Assembly (NCBI RefSeq): GCF_030272615.1
Contig: NC_081406.1
Span: 403,264,939-403,324,938 of the forward strand
Direction: 5' to 3'
DNA length: 60,000 nt
Source of the DNA: Cryptomeria japonica
Lineage: Eukaryota > Streptophyta > Pinopsida > Cupressales > Cupressaceae
Both the position numbers and the translations under genes were made by a program. Below the pieces are notes generated by a model, which was given only the letters and a program-made list of their open reading frames with translations, was not told the DNA's origin and did no database searches. Positions 11,627 through 23,258 of this stretch are shown here, in pieces (the stretch's first letter is position 1; every line of letters begins with the position of its first letter).

Positions 11627-12859
11627 TGTTAGACAACTCATATAACCGTGGACAAATGAGAGGGGTTAATCAGTTGTCGACAGATTATATAACTTTAAGG
11701 ATTAAAACCTTATTACCATAATACATAAACCGAATACCGGAATAGAAGATACAACAATTAAGTACAAATATAAGCCACAAAACATTTACCAACCATTCAG
11801 AAAAGATAAAACCAATATTTGTACGTGGAAAACCTGTAAAGGGAAAAACCATGTTGGGAAGCCTACCCACAATCAGATAATACTTCTGTAGTAAGTATGT
11901 GATTACAAAAGAGGGGCCTGCACATGTAGGAAGGCCAACAACATAGAGAACATTGTTGATCACAAAAGGAGCATAATTGAATACCAGATAAATCCAGACT
12001 ACAATCTGAAAAGAAGAGTGAACTGCAAGAATAGAATCTCTTATGGTTGAGTATAGTTCTGAATAAGCTAAGTTTTGGAGATCTTAAACCTCTTTCACCA
12101 ACCTAATTTGATCACCTATGATCAACCATAACCTCTACATATGATTACAACCTTATTCACACACAGATAATTGCATAACCCCTAAAACCATAGACCCATG
12201 ATCTACAAAGAGATCTTACATCATATTTATACCAACCCGAGACCTAAAAAATTAGGTCGGCCTCATAAAAGATAATAAAATAAATTCATAACATAAAAAT
12301 GCAATCCAATCTTCAACCAAGTCGGCCTAAGACCGAAACAACATAATCCAATCAATAGATCCAACTGGTAACACATCGCGATCATCCACCAACATGTTAC
12401 ATAAACCGGTCCATAACCTAGAAGAATAAGATAACATTAGGTATGGTCCTAAATGCAACACCACCGATCAACAGGAGCACAAAAAAGATAACCAACAACA
12501 TCCCCAAAGCCATCTAGAAGCCACACCAACACCACTTATCAAGTGCATCAAAATATCTTCAACAAAGCTCTATCGATAAAATCCTTACCGGCGACCAAAA
12601 GGATTACTAGAACAAATGATAGCTCCTGAGTCATCAAATCCCAAACCAACTAATCATGATATGCATCTCGAATAGCATGAATAAAAAATCCAAACCAATT
12701 CCACAAACCAAAGCATATCAGGGCATACCAGATCAATATCATAATCGAAGTGTTCTACTGGAACCTACCAAAAACTAGTAAACAACCAAAACAGCTGGTG
12801 CTTCCATGAATGACAAAACATCAATATAACACATAATCAATTCCTCCAATTTGCCAACA
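11627..12859 (-). repeat. Element I 3' LTR
   Basis: The plus strand reads TGTTAGACA...GCCAACA. In element orientation it runs TGTTGGCAAATTGG...TGTCTAACA. A TATA box TATAAATA (12224-12231, minus) is followed by GATGTAAGATCTC, as in element A. The U5 side carries the block of GGGTTTTCC and CACGTACAAAT near 11815-11845. Confidence 0.9.
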
Positions 12860-12882
12860 ATTTCCCCCTTTGGCATTGATGG
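12860..12882 (-). promoter_or_regulatory. Element I polypurine tract
   Basis: On the minus strand this reads CCATCAATGCCAAAGGGGGAAAT directly before the LTR. A second tract, TCAAAGGGGGAG, lies further inside at about 13080-13092 (minus), matching the two-tract layout of A and D. Confidence 0.82.
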
Positions 12883-13249
12883 CAACACTAGATGTGAAAA
12901 ACATCCAAGTGCCAGGAAATGCCAAACAAGTCTCCCCCAAAGGAAGACAACCAATAATTTCCCATAAGATGATACTACAATGAAGTTAACAAACTCCCCC
13001 TGTGAATGATATCCCTGTTAAGCTCTGATCTCTCTCCTTTGATTGATATTCTATTAAGCTCTATTTTTCACATATAGCTCTCCCCCTTTGACATAAATGC
13101 CAAAAATATGACATAAACATCAAAGAAAAATCATAAATCCACTGAACCACACAACTGACTAGTCCCCTTGAGTAGTAGCACCAACACATCAATCCAGAAT
13201 GAATAGTAGCTCTGTAAATTCATACCAGACTGATGCCAATCAACATCAC

Positions 13250-16200
13250 TCAGGTCTTTACCGAAGGGGCAAAAACCCCCAATCTGTCTCTGAACTACTC
13301 AAATAATTCCTTAGGCAAGGGTTTAGTGAAGATATGTGCAATCTACTCTTTAGTGTTCACATAAACCAGTAGGACTTCATTTGCTTCCACCTTCTCCTTC
13401 AAAAAGTTGTACTTGATAGATATGTGCTTTGTTTTAAAATGAAATACCGAATTCTTTGATATGTCAATAACAACAGAGTTATCATAATTAATAACTACCG
13501 ATTCATTACAATCCACCCTTATATCCTTCAACATTTACTTCATCGATAGAAATTGTGTACAATTAGTAGCAGCAACAACATACTCAGTTTAAACAGTAGA
13601 TAAAGAGGTACATGATTGCTTCTTGCTGATCCATGAAACGAGTATCTTTCCAAGAAAGAAAGCTCCACCGGATGTGCTCTTCCAGTCATCAACATCTCCA
13701 ACCCAATCTGCATCTATATATGCACATAGTGTAAAACCATCATCTTTAGGATACCACAAACCATATTCAATTTTTCCTTGCAAATACCTGAAAATCCTTT
13801 TCACTGCACTCTCATGATTCTCTCTAGGATCACTTTGATATCTTGATATAATACAAACTGCATTTATTATATATAGTCTAGTCTAAGTCAAATATAACAA
13901 ACCTCCAATCATAGACTTGTACCTTGTAGGATTCACTGGTGCTGATGCATCTATCTTAGTCAATTTCTCATTTGTAACCATAGGAGTACCAACCAGTTTA
14001 TAATTTTCCATACCAAATTTCTTCAACAACTCCCTAGCATATTTAGTTTGACAGATGAAAATACCTTTATTAGTCTGAGTAATCTGCAAACCTAAGAAAA
14101 ATTTCATCTCCCCAATCATAGACATCTCAAATTCATTCTTCATGTTATTAGATAATTCCATACATAGCTTATCCTCACCTCCAAAAATGATATCAACAAA
14201 GACTTCAACAATAAATATGTCATCATCAATGATCTTATAATATAAATTACTATGAGTATTACCTTTAGTGAATCCAATCTTAAAAAGATATTTATCCAAT
14301 CTTGCATACCAAGCTATAGAGGCTTGTTTCAATCCATATAAAGCTTTCCTTAACCTGCAAACCATGTTTTTGTCATTTGAAAGTGAAAATCCATTAGGCT
14401 ACTCAATATAAACTTCCTCTTCAAGATCTCCATTCAGAAATGCACACTTAACATCCATTTGATAAACCTTGTAGCTCTTATGGGTAGCATAAGTAAGAAA
14501 TAATCTCACAGCTTCAATCCTAGGTACCGGAGCAAAAGTCTCATCATAATCAATATATTCCTTCCTTTCAATAATATCCTTTACAAACTAATCTAGACTT
14601 ATTCCTCACAACTTGTCCATCTTCATTCATTTTGTTCCTAAAAACCCATTTAGTCCCAATAACATTCTTATTTTTAGATCGGGGAACTAAAGTCCATGTA
14701 TTATTCTTTTCTATTTGATCTAATTCATCTTCCATAGCTCTCATCCAACATTCATCTTTACATGCTTCAATTACTGATGTCAGTTCAACTTGAGAAATTA
14801 AACATACCTCATTAGCTGCCAACCTTCTTCTTGTCATCACTCATTTAATCTTGTCTCCAATGATCTGATCTTCTAAATGATTTAACCTAACATACTTAGG
14901 AGTCTTCTGATTTTTTGTTCCTTTGATCTGATCTTTAGTTACTGTTGAATTTTTTGATAATGTTAGAGTAACTGGTTCAACATTTCATTTTGGTGTAGGT
15001 GCCACTGATTCAGTTATGATCATTTCCACTGCTGGTTCTCTCTCATAAGTTTTAATTTGACTTCTGTTAAGCTCATCCACTTTGACATTAGTGCTCTCCA
15101 AAATTCTCTGCAATCTTTTGTTATAACATCTATATGCTTTTCTTTCATTAGAATAACCAAGAAATATCCCTTCATCACATCTAGGATCAAACTTTATAAT
15201 GGAATCATCTCTTTTGATATAGCATTTACTACCAAAGATTCTAAAATACTTAAAGGTAGGTGTATGACAAAACCATAAATCATAAGGTGTCTCCTTTGAT
15301 ATGAACTCTATTGAATGTGTATATTGTCGTTCTCACAACTTCTCTCCAATAGATATGAGGTAGATTAGCTTCCATCATCATAGTTCTAGACGCATTCAAG
15401 ATAGTTTTGTTCTTCATTTCCACAATACCATTCTGCTGAGGTGTTTGGGGTCTAGATAACTCTCTTCTTATCCCATTATTTTCACAATAACTATTAAATT
15501 CACTGGATGTGAATTATCCACCCTGATCAGACCTTAAGCATTTAATCTTCAATCCTATCTCTGTCATAACTTTAGCTTTAAAATAGAATAGACATCAATG
15601 ATTAGCATAAAATATCTATCACCCTGGAAAAATTTTGATTCTAGAAGGACCACACAAATTAGTATGAATAAGATAGAGAACATCATTAGATTTGTCTTGT
15701 ATACTCTTAAAATAAGTTTTGACTTGCTTTCCCATTTGACATTCCTTACATATCATATTATAGGGCTTCACAATCATAGGTATATCTCTAACTGCCTTAG
15801 TAGAGATAATATTTACAATGCAGTCAAAATTAACATGACACAACCTCTTATGCCATAGCCAACTCTCATCAATTTGTGCAATCAAACATGTCTTCTCACC
15901 AGAGTTCAAATGAAAGATGTTACCTTTATTTTGAGTACTAGTTGCAATCTCCAATCCAGATCTATTGATAATCTTGCATTTTCCATCCTTGAACTAAAAT
16001 TGAAATCCCTTATCCACCAACTATCCTACACTCAAAAGATTATACTTTAAACCTTCAACATAATAAACATTATCAGTATCAATCTTACCATCCAATGATA
16101 TAGTTCCTCTTCCCTTGATCATGCATGCTTTATCATCTCCAAATCTAACCAAACTGCCATCAAATTCTTGCAAAGATAGAAACTTCCTTTTATCTCCAGT

Positions 16201-17412
16201 CATATGATGTGAACATCCACTGTCTATCACCCATTCATCCTTGTCTTCAACTTTAGTAGAAAGGGCCTTTTATTTAGGTACCAGATCATCTTCCTTGATA
16301 GCCAAGAATACCCATTCCTTTCCATTGTTGGATCCACTAGCTGAATCTTGTGTCGATTTGTCATCAGAATCAGTCACACCTTTCTCATCCGCATAGTAAC
16401 ATGATTTATCTTTGTTCCTTCTATACTTATGCTTGTTCTGATAATCATGGTTAGGCCTAAAATATCTTCTAGCTCATTCCTCAAATCTTGAATTCCTTTC
16501 AGGACATCTAGATGCAAAATGACCTATCTTATTACATGCGAAACATTTAAAAGGTGATTTTACTTCATACTTACTTCCTGTCGGACCTTTAGGTACTCTT
16601 CTAGAAAATAGGGCTTCAAGTTGCTCAAACTCTTCATATTCTTTCTTCATTTCCTCCAGTTCCTTAGTATATAAGGCTTTCCAATCACTCTTGCCGGTAG
16701 ATGATGTAGATGAATGAAAAGAAGGTTCAAATTTTGCAACTCCAGAAGGACCAAATTCCTCAAGCTCAAAAGAAAATAACTTCCCAATCGAGGTATCCGT
16801 ATTAATAGAGGTGTTTGCCTTTGTTCTCAACTCATTAATTGCAGTAGCCTCCATCTTGTAAGCTGGTGGCAAAGCTCTTAATACTTTAGAAACTATTTCA
16901 TCTTTGCTCAGAGATCCACCACAACACTGAATTACCAAAACAATTTCATTAACCCTCTCCATAAAAGTAGTAATCCTTTCATCTTCTTCCATCTTCAGGT
17001 TCTCATATCTCACCTGGTAACCATAAAGTTTAGAAATTTTAACAGTAGGGTCACCATCATTCAGAGTCTCCAATTTATCCCATATAGCCTTTGTAGTTGA
17101 TTTGTCGGTTAGTTCCATAACTTACTGATCAGAAAGTGCACACAAAAGGGCTTCTCTAGCTCTACAATCATTTTCAATGTCCTTATCCAAGGCTTCCAGA
17201 GGAGGATTGCCAGATGTCAGATTATGAGGTGTATATCCTTTCTCAGTGATCTCCCAAATCTCCTTACCAAGACATCTCAGACGAGTCTCCATTTGAATCT
17301 TCCATACTCTGTAATTTGTTCCATCAAGCCTTGGAAGTTCTCTTTGATAAACAACTGCAGATGAACTTGATGAACTTGAACTATTAGATGCCATAGGATC
17401 TTCCTCAAGCAT
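13250..17412 (-). pseudogene. Element I gag-pol polyprotein (degenerate)
   Basis: Order from 17412: serine-rich N-terminus, UBN2-type gag (LPRLDGTNYRVWKIQMETRL), CCHC knuckle CFACNKIGHFASRC (about 16550), protease active site IDSGCSHHMTGD (about 16225), GAG-pre-integrase with a CxxC (CKECQMGK), and integrase. RT (14840 down to about 13880) and RNase H (to 13250) follow. Gag to early integrase is in one frame, the RT start in a second, and the rest of RT in a third. The first integrase aspartate reads HTNLCGP, and the RT motif reads FVDIIFGG, i.e. one catalytic Asp codon is missing. Several stops fall on conserved glutamines. Length is normal for copia gag-pol, but it is non-functional. Confidence 0.93.
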
Positions 17413-17436
17413 TTAAGCTTCTGTAGAGAGGACCAA

Positions 17437-17450
17437 GCTCTGATACCAAT
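17437..17450 (-). promoter_or_regulatory. Element I primer binding site (initiator Met tRNA)
   Basis: On the minus strand this reads ATTGGTATCAGAGC immediately after the 5' LTR end TGTCTAACA. It is the usual plant copia site, complementary to the 3' end of initiator methionine tRNA. Confidence 0.9.
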
Positions 17451-18669
17451 TGTTAGACAACTTAAATAATTGGTGGACAACTGAGAGGGAAGATGAATCG
17501 GTTGTTGATAGATTATAGAACTTTAAGAATTAAAACCTTATTACCAAAATATCAGATATAATATTTCAGCACAAATATAAGCCACATAATATTTACCAAC
17601 CATCCACAAAAGATAACACTAAGATTTGTACTTGGAAAACCCGATAAAGGGAAAAACCACAGTGGGAAGCCTACCCACAGTCAGATAATACTTCTGCAAT
17701 AAGTATATGATTACAAAAAGAGGGGCTTGCACATGTAGGAAGGTCAACAACCTAGAGCACACTGCTCATCACAAAAGGAGCCTCACTGACTACAAAATAA
17801 ATCCAGACTACAATCCGGAAAAAAGAGTGAACTGCAAGAATAACATCTCCTATTCCTGAGTACAATTCCTGTTAAGCTCAGTATCGGAGGTCTTAAACCT
17901 ATTTCACCAACCTAGTTCGATCACCTATGATCAACCAAAACCTCTGCATATGACCACAACCTTATTCACACACAGATAATTGCATAACCCATAAAACCAT
18001 AGACCCATGATCTAAAAAGAGATCTTACATCATATTTATACCAACGTGAGACCTAAACAATTAGGTCAGCCTCCTAAAAGATAATACAATAAATTCATAA
18101 CATAAAACCCTTAATCCAATGATCAACCAAGTCGGCCTAAGACCAAAACAACATAATCCAATCAAAAGATCCAACTAGTAACGCATCGGGATCATCCACC
18201 AACACGTTACATAAACCTGTCCATAACCTAGCAAAATAAGATAGCATTGGGTCCAGTCCTAAATGCAACACCACCTATTAATAGGAACACAAACAAGATA
18301 ACCAACAATATCCCGAAAGACATCTAGAAGCTGCACCAACACCACTTATCAAGTGCATCAAAATATCTTGAACAAAGCTCTACCGGTAAAACCCTTACCG
18401 GTGACCAAAAGGATTACTAGAACAAATGATAGTTCCTGAGTCATCAAATCCCAAACCAACTGATAGTGATATGCATCTAAATAGAATGAATGACAGATCC
18501 AAACCAATTCCACAAACCAAAGCGTACTGGAGCAATACCAAATCAATATCATAATCCAACCGCTCTATCAGAACCTACCGGAAATCGGTAAACAACCAAA
18601 ATAGTCAGTGTTGCCATCAATGACAAAACATCAATGCAACACATAATCAATTCCTCCAATTTTCCAACA
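17451..18669 (-). repeat. Element I 5' LTR
   Basis: This 1219-bp LTR has the same ends as 11627-12859 and the same TATA box (18033-18040, minus). Transcription of the element would start here. Right flank catac is one half of the target duplication. Confidence 0.9.
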
Positions 18670-19226
18670 CATACTATGTCTTAGACAATATTGTTTTGGT
18701 TTGCATATGTTATTATAGCGTGTATGGTTATATTTTGTAATTTGTGATGTGGGTTGAGCTGGCCTTGAAATATAGGTTGATGATATGTATAAATTAATGT
18801 AATATCATGTTGTGGATGTGTCTGTGATGTATGTGATGTGTGAATAATTCTTTGATGTTTTAAAAGTAGATAACAAGTGCGAAGAAGTGTGAAGAAGTGT
18901 GAAGAAACAGTATATGTGCCTAGTCGGAACTGTAACCAGGCATGAGGAGATGTTATTCTATCAGTTCATAATCTTCCAGATGTAATACAAATGTTTTTGT
19001 AAGACAATGTCTTCCCTAGGTTGTATCCCTTTGTTGTTTTTGAGTAGTGAGCTCTAGAGAGTGTGTTTGAATGCATGTGCATTCCCCATTTTAATATTTA
19101 ATATACTTCTAAAAGGGTATCATTATATTGTGGGTAGGTTCCCACCATGGTTTTTCCCATAACCGGGTTTTCCACATCAAAAAAATTGGTGTTATGTGTA
19201 TTATTGATGTGGTGTTAATTTATGCT
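18670..19226 (+). repeat. Element D 3' LTR, piece 2 of 3
   Basis: This is the continuation of D's LTR after element I. It holds the U5-type block GTGGGTAGGTTCCCACCATGG and GGGTTTTCCACAT (about 19130-19180). It is broken at 19226 by solo LTR J; the last five bases, atgct, pair with atgtt after J. Confidence 0.75.
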
Positions 19227-20329
19227 TGTTGGCTTAATGATGATTTTTGTAATGGATGACTTTATGTGTTGTCATTGATGGCACATATACACACACACAT
19301 ATGTTCATATTGTCATAGTCATCTTAGTTAAGTCAAACCGGTATAATTTGTATAGAGAAGTCCAACCGATTTGAAGGTGTCTAACCGGTATATGTAGACA
19401 ACCGGTATATGCAGGAATGACAATTAGTTTTGGTCATTTTCACTGACACCAGTTTGGAGATACTGCAGAGATTAACAAGGAGGCAAATAGAGGACAATTA
19501 GTCTATGAGTTTGAAGAGGTTAACAGTCAACCGGTATCGGTGTTCCAACCAGTTTCACTGATTGTGTGATGAGTTATCACCGACTGTGATGAGTTATCTC
19601 TAACCGATAGATTTGGTGGTGATCTGCGATGTGTTATGAACGATTGTCCAGATACATTGGACCTAGGAAAATGTGATGAGGTTCCTAAGGCGATATGAAA
19701 TCTAATGTCTATAAAAATACATTATGGTAAACTATTTTTTATTGTAAGGTACAAGTGTTGTTATGAGTTAGAGTTGATGCGATTTATTGAAGGAGTTGTA
19801 GAGTATGTCAGAGATGCAGTATTGAGTGACCAGAAGAGGATCTATACAAGCAAAATGTGTTATTTCTAGGTCATACAACCTGTTGTTTTCTAATCACTAC
19901 AACAGTCAAATGCCCTAACTGGGTAAGCTCTAACAAGCTTCATTGTACAAATCCTCTAACCAAGTGATCCATTAGTTTGTGTTTGAAATCCTCTATCGAG
20001 GTTACTCCTAACAAGGCACTAGGATCTTTAACAGGATTCGCTCCTAGCAGAGCACTTTGCAGACCTTAACCGGTCAATTACCTATTTCTATAGATAGTTA
20101 ACTTGTGAGTCCCATCTCACCCTAGTTTTTCCTAGTTGGGTTTTCCATGTATAAGCACTTGTGTTATGGTGGATGTTTTACTTGTTGTGGATGCTTTTAT
20201 AACACTTTGGATTGCATGCAAAGTCTTAAGTGAGCTGGTTAATTTTTTTTACCGGTCTGGGTTTAAAGTGTTATTGTTTTTGCTATCACCGATTCACCCC
20301 CTCCCTCTCAGTGCTTTATAAGTCTATCA
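19227..20329 (+). repeat. Solo LTR J (E-type LTR)
   Basis: This 1103-bp LTR starts TGTTGGCTTAATGATG and ends GTCTATCA, with no PBS or PPT beside it. Flanks are atgct and atgtt, a 5-bp duplication with one transition. Start, end and the interior block GTGTTGTCATTGATGG match the 5' LTR of element E (51823-52977). A solo LTR arises from recombination between the two LTRs of an integrated copy. The short frame inside is not a gene. Confidence 0.82.
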
Positions 20330-20430
20330 ATGTTTTCACTGTTATTTATCATATTTGAAATTGTGTTTGAGTTAAGAAAAGATTTTGAGAAAAATGATTC
20401 ACCCCCCTCTCAGTTTTCTGTCTTGTTGCA
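20330..20430 (+). repeat. Element D 3' LTR, piece 3 of 3
   Basis: This short remainder contains the common LTR tail (GATTCACCCCCCTCTCAGT, about 20395-20413). Its end is uncertain by a few bases because another element, starting near TGTTGCAAAC at 20425, abuts it. Confidence 0.6.
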
Positions 20431-20631
20431 AACTAATATTAACCAGATAAAACTAAAGAACTTAAACAATAACAACATAAAGAATCCACATAAGAACAAT
20501 AATATTTTATACATGGGAAAACCCAAACTAGGGAAAACCACGATAAGTATTAGCTCACAAAATGATCCACTAGATAGAAATGATTACAAAAGGGAGCTCA
20601 CTACTCCAAACTTGTTGTCCAAGGCTAACTG
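20431..20631 (-). repeat. LTR fragment L (left part, interrupted by K)
   Basis: The sequence has the features of a minus-strand LTR U5 side: GGGAAAACCCAAACTAGGGAAAACCACG near 20515-20545 is the reverse of the block seen in other LTRs. It ends with aactg, the target site of element K. The LTR may continue after 28850, but I could not find its far end. Confidence 0.5.
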
Positions 20632-22067
20632 TGATAACTCAATGATGAACGGATAGTACCAAACTGGTACTGAGAGGGGGGTGAATCAGTACAGACAAAA
20701 ACACACTCTTAAACCGGTTTGTCAGCAGACACCGTGCATTGACAGACAAACAATAACACCGGTCCTTAAACAGAGTACAACCGGCAAAACCCAGAATAAT
20801 TGAGACAAGCATAAACCGGTTGACACTTATCTTCTCATACAATCTAACACTTCATTTCCATTTCACCCTAATGCATGAACAGGTAATCTACCATCAAAGA
20901 TATACATATAAGAAACTAGATCAACATGATTCACCGCTTGACAAAAAATGACATAGAATCACATGAAGAAGACATCACACATGACACACATATTTTTCAC
21001 ATGGAAACCCAACTGGGAAAAACCACGGTGGGGATGAATACCCATAAGCTTGTTTTTGAACTCTTTAGAAGTTCGCTCTATTAGGAGCCTTGTCCGGTTA
21101 AAGGCTGATACAATAGGTTCTATTAGGAACCGATGCTGTTAGGGATCACCCGGTTAAGGGATGCCTAGAATACCCGGTTAAGGGTTAAACCCTGTTAAAG
21201 GTTACCTTGTTAGAGGATTTCAAGAACTCAATAGTTTTGAGTCACCCTGTTAAAGGATTTACAACAAGCCGGTTAAAGCTACCCTATTAAGGGAGTTCTC
21301 AACTATTGAAGTGGTTAGAGATCAATAGGTATTACAATGATTTGGTAACAGCACTCAATGCCAATGCAGATCCTCTTAAGCTCCTCTTCACCTTCTACAC
21401 TTACACTCTGCAGGTATCACTTCTCTCCTCTGGTCTGGCAAGAATCGCACATCTCTTCTCTTGGATACACACACAACTTTTTCCAACAACCCTAGAAAGA
21501 ATCACAACATCGACCTTATAGGAAAATAGATAGGTCGGTTGCATAAACCCTAAACCCTAAAATTGTTAGGTTAAGGAATTCAAATGGTTCAATCCTGACC
21601 GTTGAGCACACTGCATTAATCTCCATCGTTCATTTTCTACCAATTTCATGGCGGCTGATAACCCATCACATGTTATCACCGTTTACAGACTTCACACATT
21701 CCCGAGGTAGATAGGAACAATCTCCTTCATGCAAGATCCTTCACGCATACAAGGCTTACGTGGCAACATGATCTATTCTTTGTTATCATGCTAACTCATC
21801 ACACAAAGTCACCAGTTGAGCCACATAGGCTTGAAGCACTTCAACCGGAAACCTTGAAGTTGAGACTACCAACTGGTAGTCATACAATGCTTCCATGTGC
21901 CAGTTCCCCTAACCATATGCCGGTTCACCTTGAACAAACACACTGCTTCACTTTGGCACAAATGTCAGCTCACAGTGTTATATCGGTTCTCTTCTCTTCA
22001 TCATATTGACATCAATGACAACACACAATGTCATTATGTCCTCATACCAGTTCACATAATGCCAACA
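20632..22067 (-). repeat. Element K 3' LTR
   Basis: This 1436-bp LTR reads TGATAACTC...GCCAACA on the plus strand; its own orientation is TGTTGGCATTATG...GAGTTATCA. It is rich in CCGGT/ACCGG hexamers. It contains AAACCCTAAACCCTAAA at about 21545-21562, a short telomere-type run, and the common tail (AGGGGGGTGAATCAGT) near 20676-20691. Confidence 0.93.
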
Positions 22068-22090
22068 ATCTCCCCCTTTGGCATTGATGG
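22068..22090 (-). promoter_or_regulatory. Element K polypurine tract
   Basis: On the minus strand this reads CCATCAATGCCAAAGGGGGAGAT directly before TGTTGGC. A second tract, TCAAAGGGGGAGAAG, lies at about 22147-22161 (minus). Confidence 0.88.
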
Positions 22091-23258
22091 CAATATACAA
22101 AGATATCTCTCCGCTTCACATCTTCTCCCCATTTTCTGCAGATATCTTCTCCCCCTTTGACAACAATACCAAAGTAGAGGCACAAGCTTCGTTGTTCCAT
22201 TATGCTGCTCCCCCTGAGGAGTAGCATCCTTCAATGGGTGAACTCCCAAAGCTGGTTCCCACTTTTTGGTACGTCCCGATTTTTGCTGAAATCATACATT
22301 TATAAAAAAATATAATGATTTAAGCTTTAAGAGGTCCCATTTTAAGTAATTAATTAAAGAGAGTTAAATCAAAGGCTCTTAGATCAAAATTTTACAAGCC
22401 TTTAAGAGGTCCCATTTTAAGTAATATAATGATAAAAAACGAATTTACATTAGCTTTTGGGGGGTCAAATTAATTCATTTAAAAGTTTTTTTTAAAAGTA
22501 TTTAGTCCTTATTATAAGATTTCCAAATAGTATAACTTTTAATATATTTAATTTCATTAATATATTTTTATTTTATTTCTTATGAATGTAGGTTTTTCAC
22601 CGAACATGAACTTCTTTGTTCAATGCATTGGGAAAAATAGTAAACTAATTCAAAAAAATTCTAAAAAATATCTATGCACTAGGTATTGATGTTTTCTTTC
22701 TAACAAAAAAAAGAAAATTGAATATTGATATATATAGAACAAGTTATGTGTTCAAACGTACACCTATATCTAAATTATGATTAGTCGAACTTCAAAACTT
22801 AATAAAATGAAAAATATTCAACATATCACTATCAAACCAACTGCATGCCTTGGGTATTGATGTTACAAACCAAATTTTAAAAGAATTAAGTTTTTATCAT
22901 TTATAGAAAAAAAATTATGAATTTTGGGATACACATCACTCTTAAAAAATGTTGTTTGCTGTAAAAAACTACTTTTTGAGGGAGATGAAAAAATCAATAA
23001 AATTTTATTCAAACAAATTTGAAAAAAATATATTTAGAATCTACAAACAAGATGTTAAAAATCACTAGTTTATATCATCTTCAAATTCTTAACGGTTTAA
23101 AAGTTATAGGTGTTGGAAAGTGAAGGTTTTTTTCAAAATATTCATATAAGTGTCAAAGTTGGTCAAAAAGTGGGAACTAGTATTGTGAATTCACCCCAAC
23201 ACATCAATCTAAAAAACATTTGACTATGCAATACCTGACTGATGTGGAGCATATGCTT
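22091..23258 (-). other. Element K 3' untranslated region, with inserted sequence
   Basis: This is non-coding between the gag-pol stop and the PPT. The part 22252-23180 is AT-rich, differs in composition from the rest of K and has inverted ends (separate entry). Without it, K's 3' UTR would be about 240 bp, similar to the ~310-390 bp of A, D and I. Confidence 0.7.
22252..23180. mobile_element. Candidate non-autonomous DNA transposon in K
   Basis: The ends form an inverted repeat: CTGGTTCCCACTTTTTG at 22252-22268 against CTAGTTCCCACTTTTTG on the other strand at 23180-23164, 16 of 17 matching. The ~0.93-kb body is AT-rich with no long frame. Near its left end a 25-bp unit beginning TTTAAGAGGTCCC occurs twice (about 22326 and 22391). 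I see no clear target-site duplication. The superfamily is therefore open; the size suggests a MITE-like deletion derivative. It might instead be a palindromic rearrangement. Confidence 0.5.

Larger units (their letters stand above)
11627..18669 (-). mobile_element. Element I: complete-structure Ty1/copia retrotransposon
   Basis: This 7043-bp element is on the minus strand. From its own 5' end: LTR 17451-18669, PBS 17437-17450, gag-pol 17412 to 13250, PPT 12860-12882 and LTR 11627-12859. The target duplication is catag/catac. The two LTRs (1219 and 1233 bp) have clearly diverged by eye, more than those of K. The polyprotein has stops and at least two frame changes, so it cannot move itself. 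It is inserted in the LTR of element D and is the same family as element A. Confidence 0.93.

Noticed and set aside
19280-19300. ACACACAC microsatellite
   Set aside because: Too short to be a feature of note; ordinary LTR sequence.
19227-20329. J as a complete element with D-LTR parts as its own LTRs
   Set aside because: No PBS or PPT beside it and flanks form a 5-bp duplication, which fits a solo LTR.
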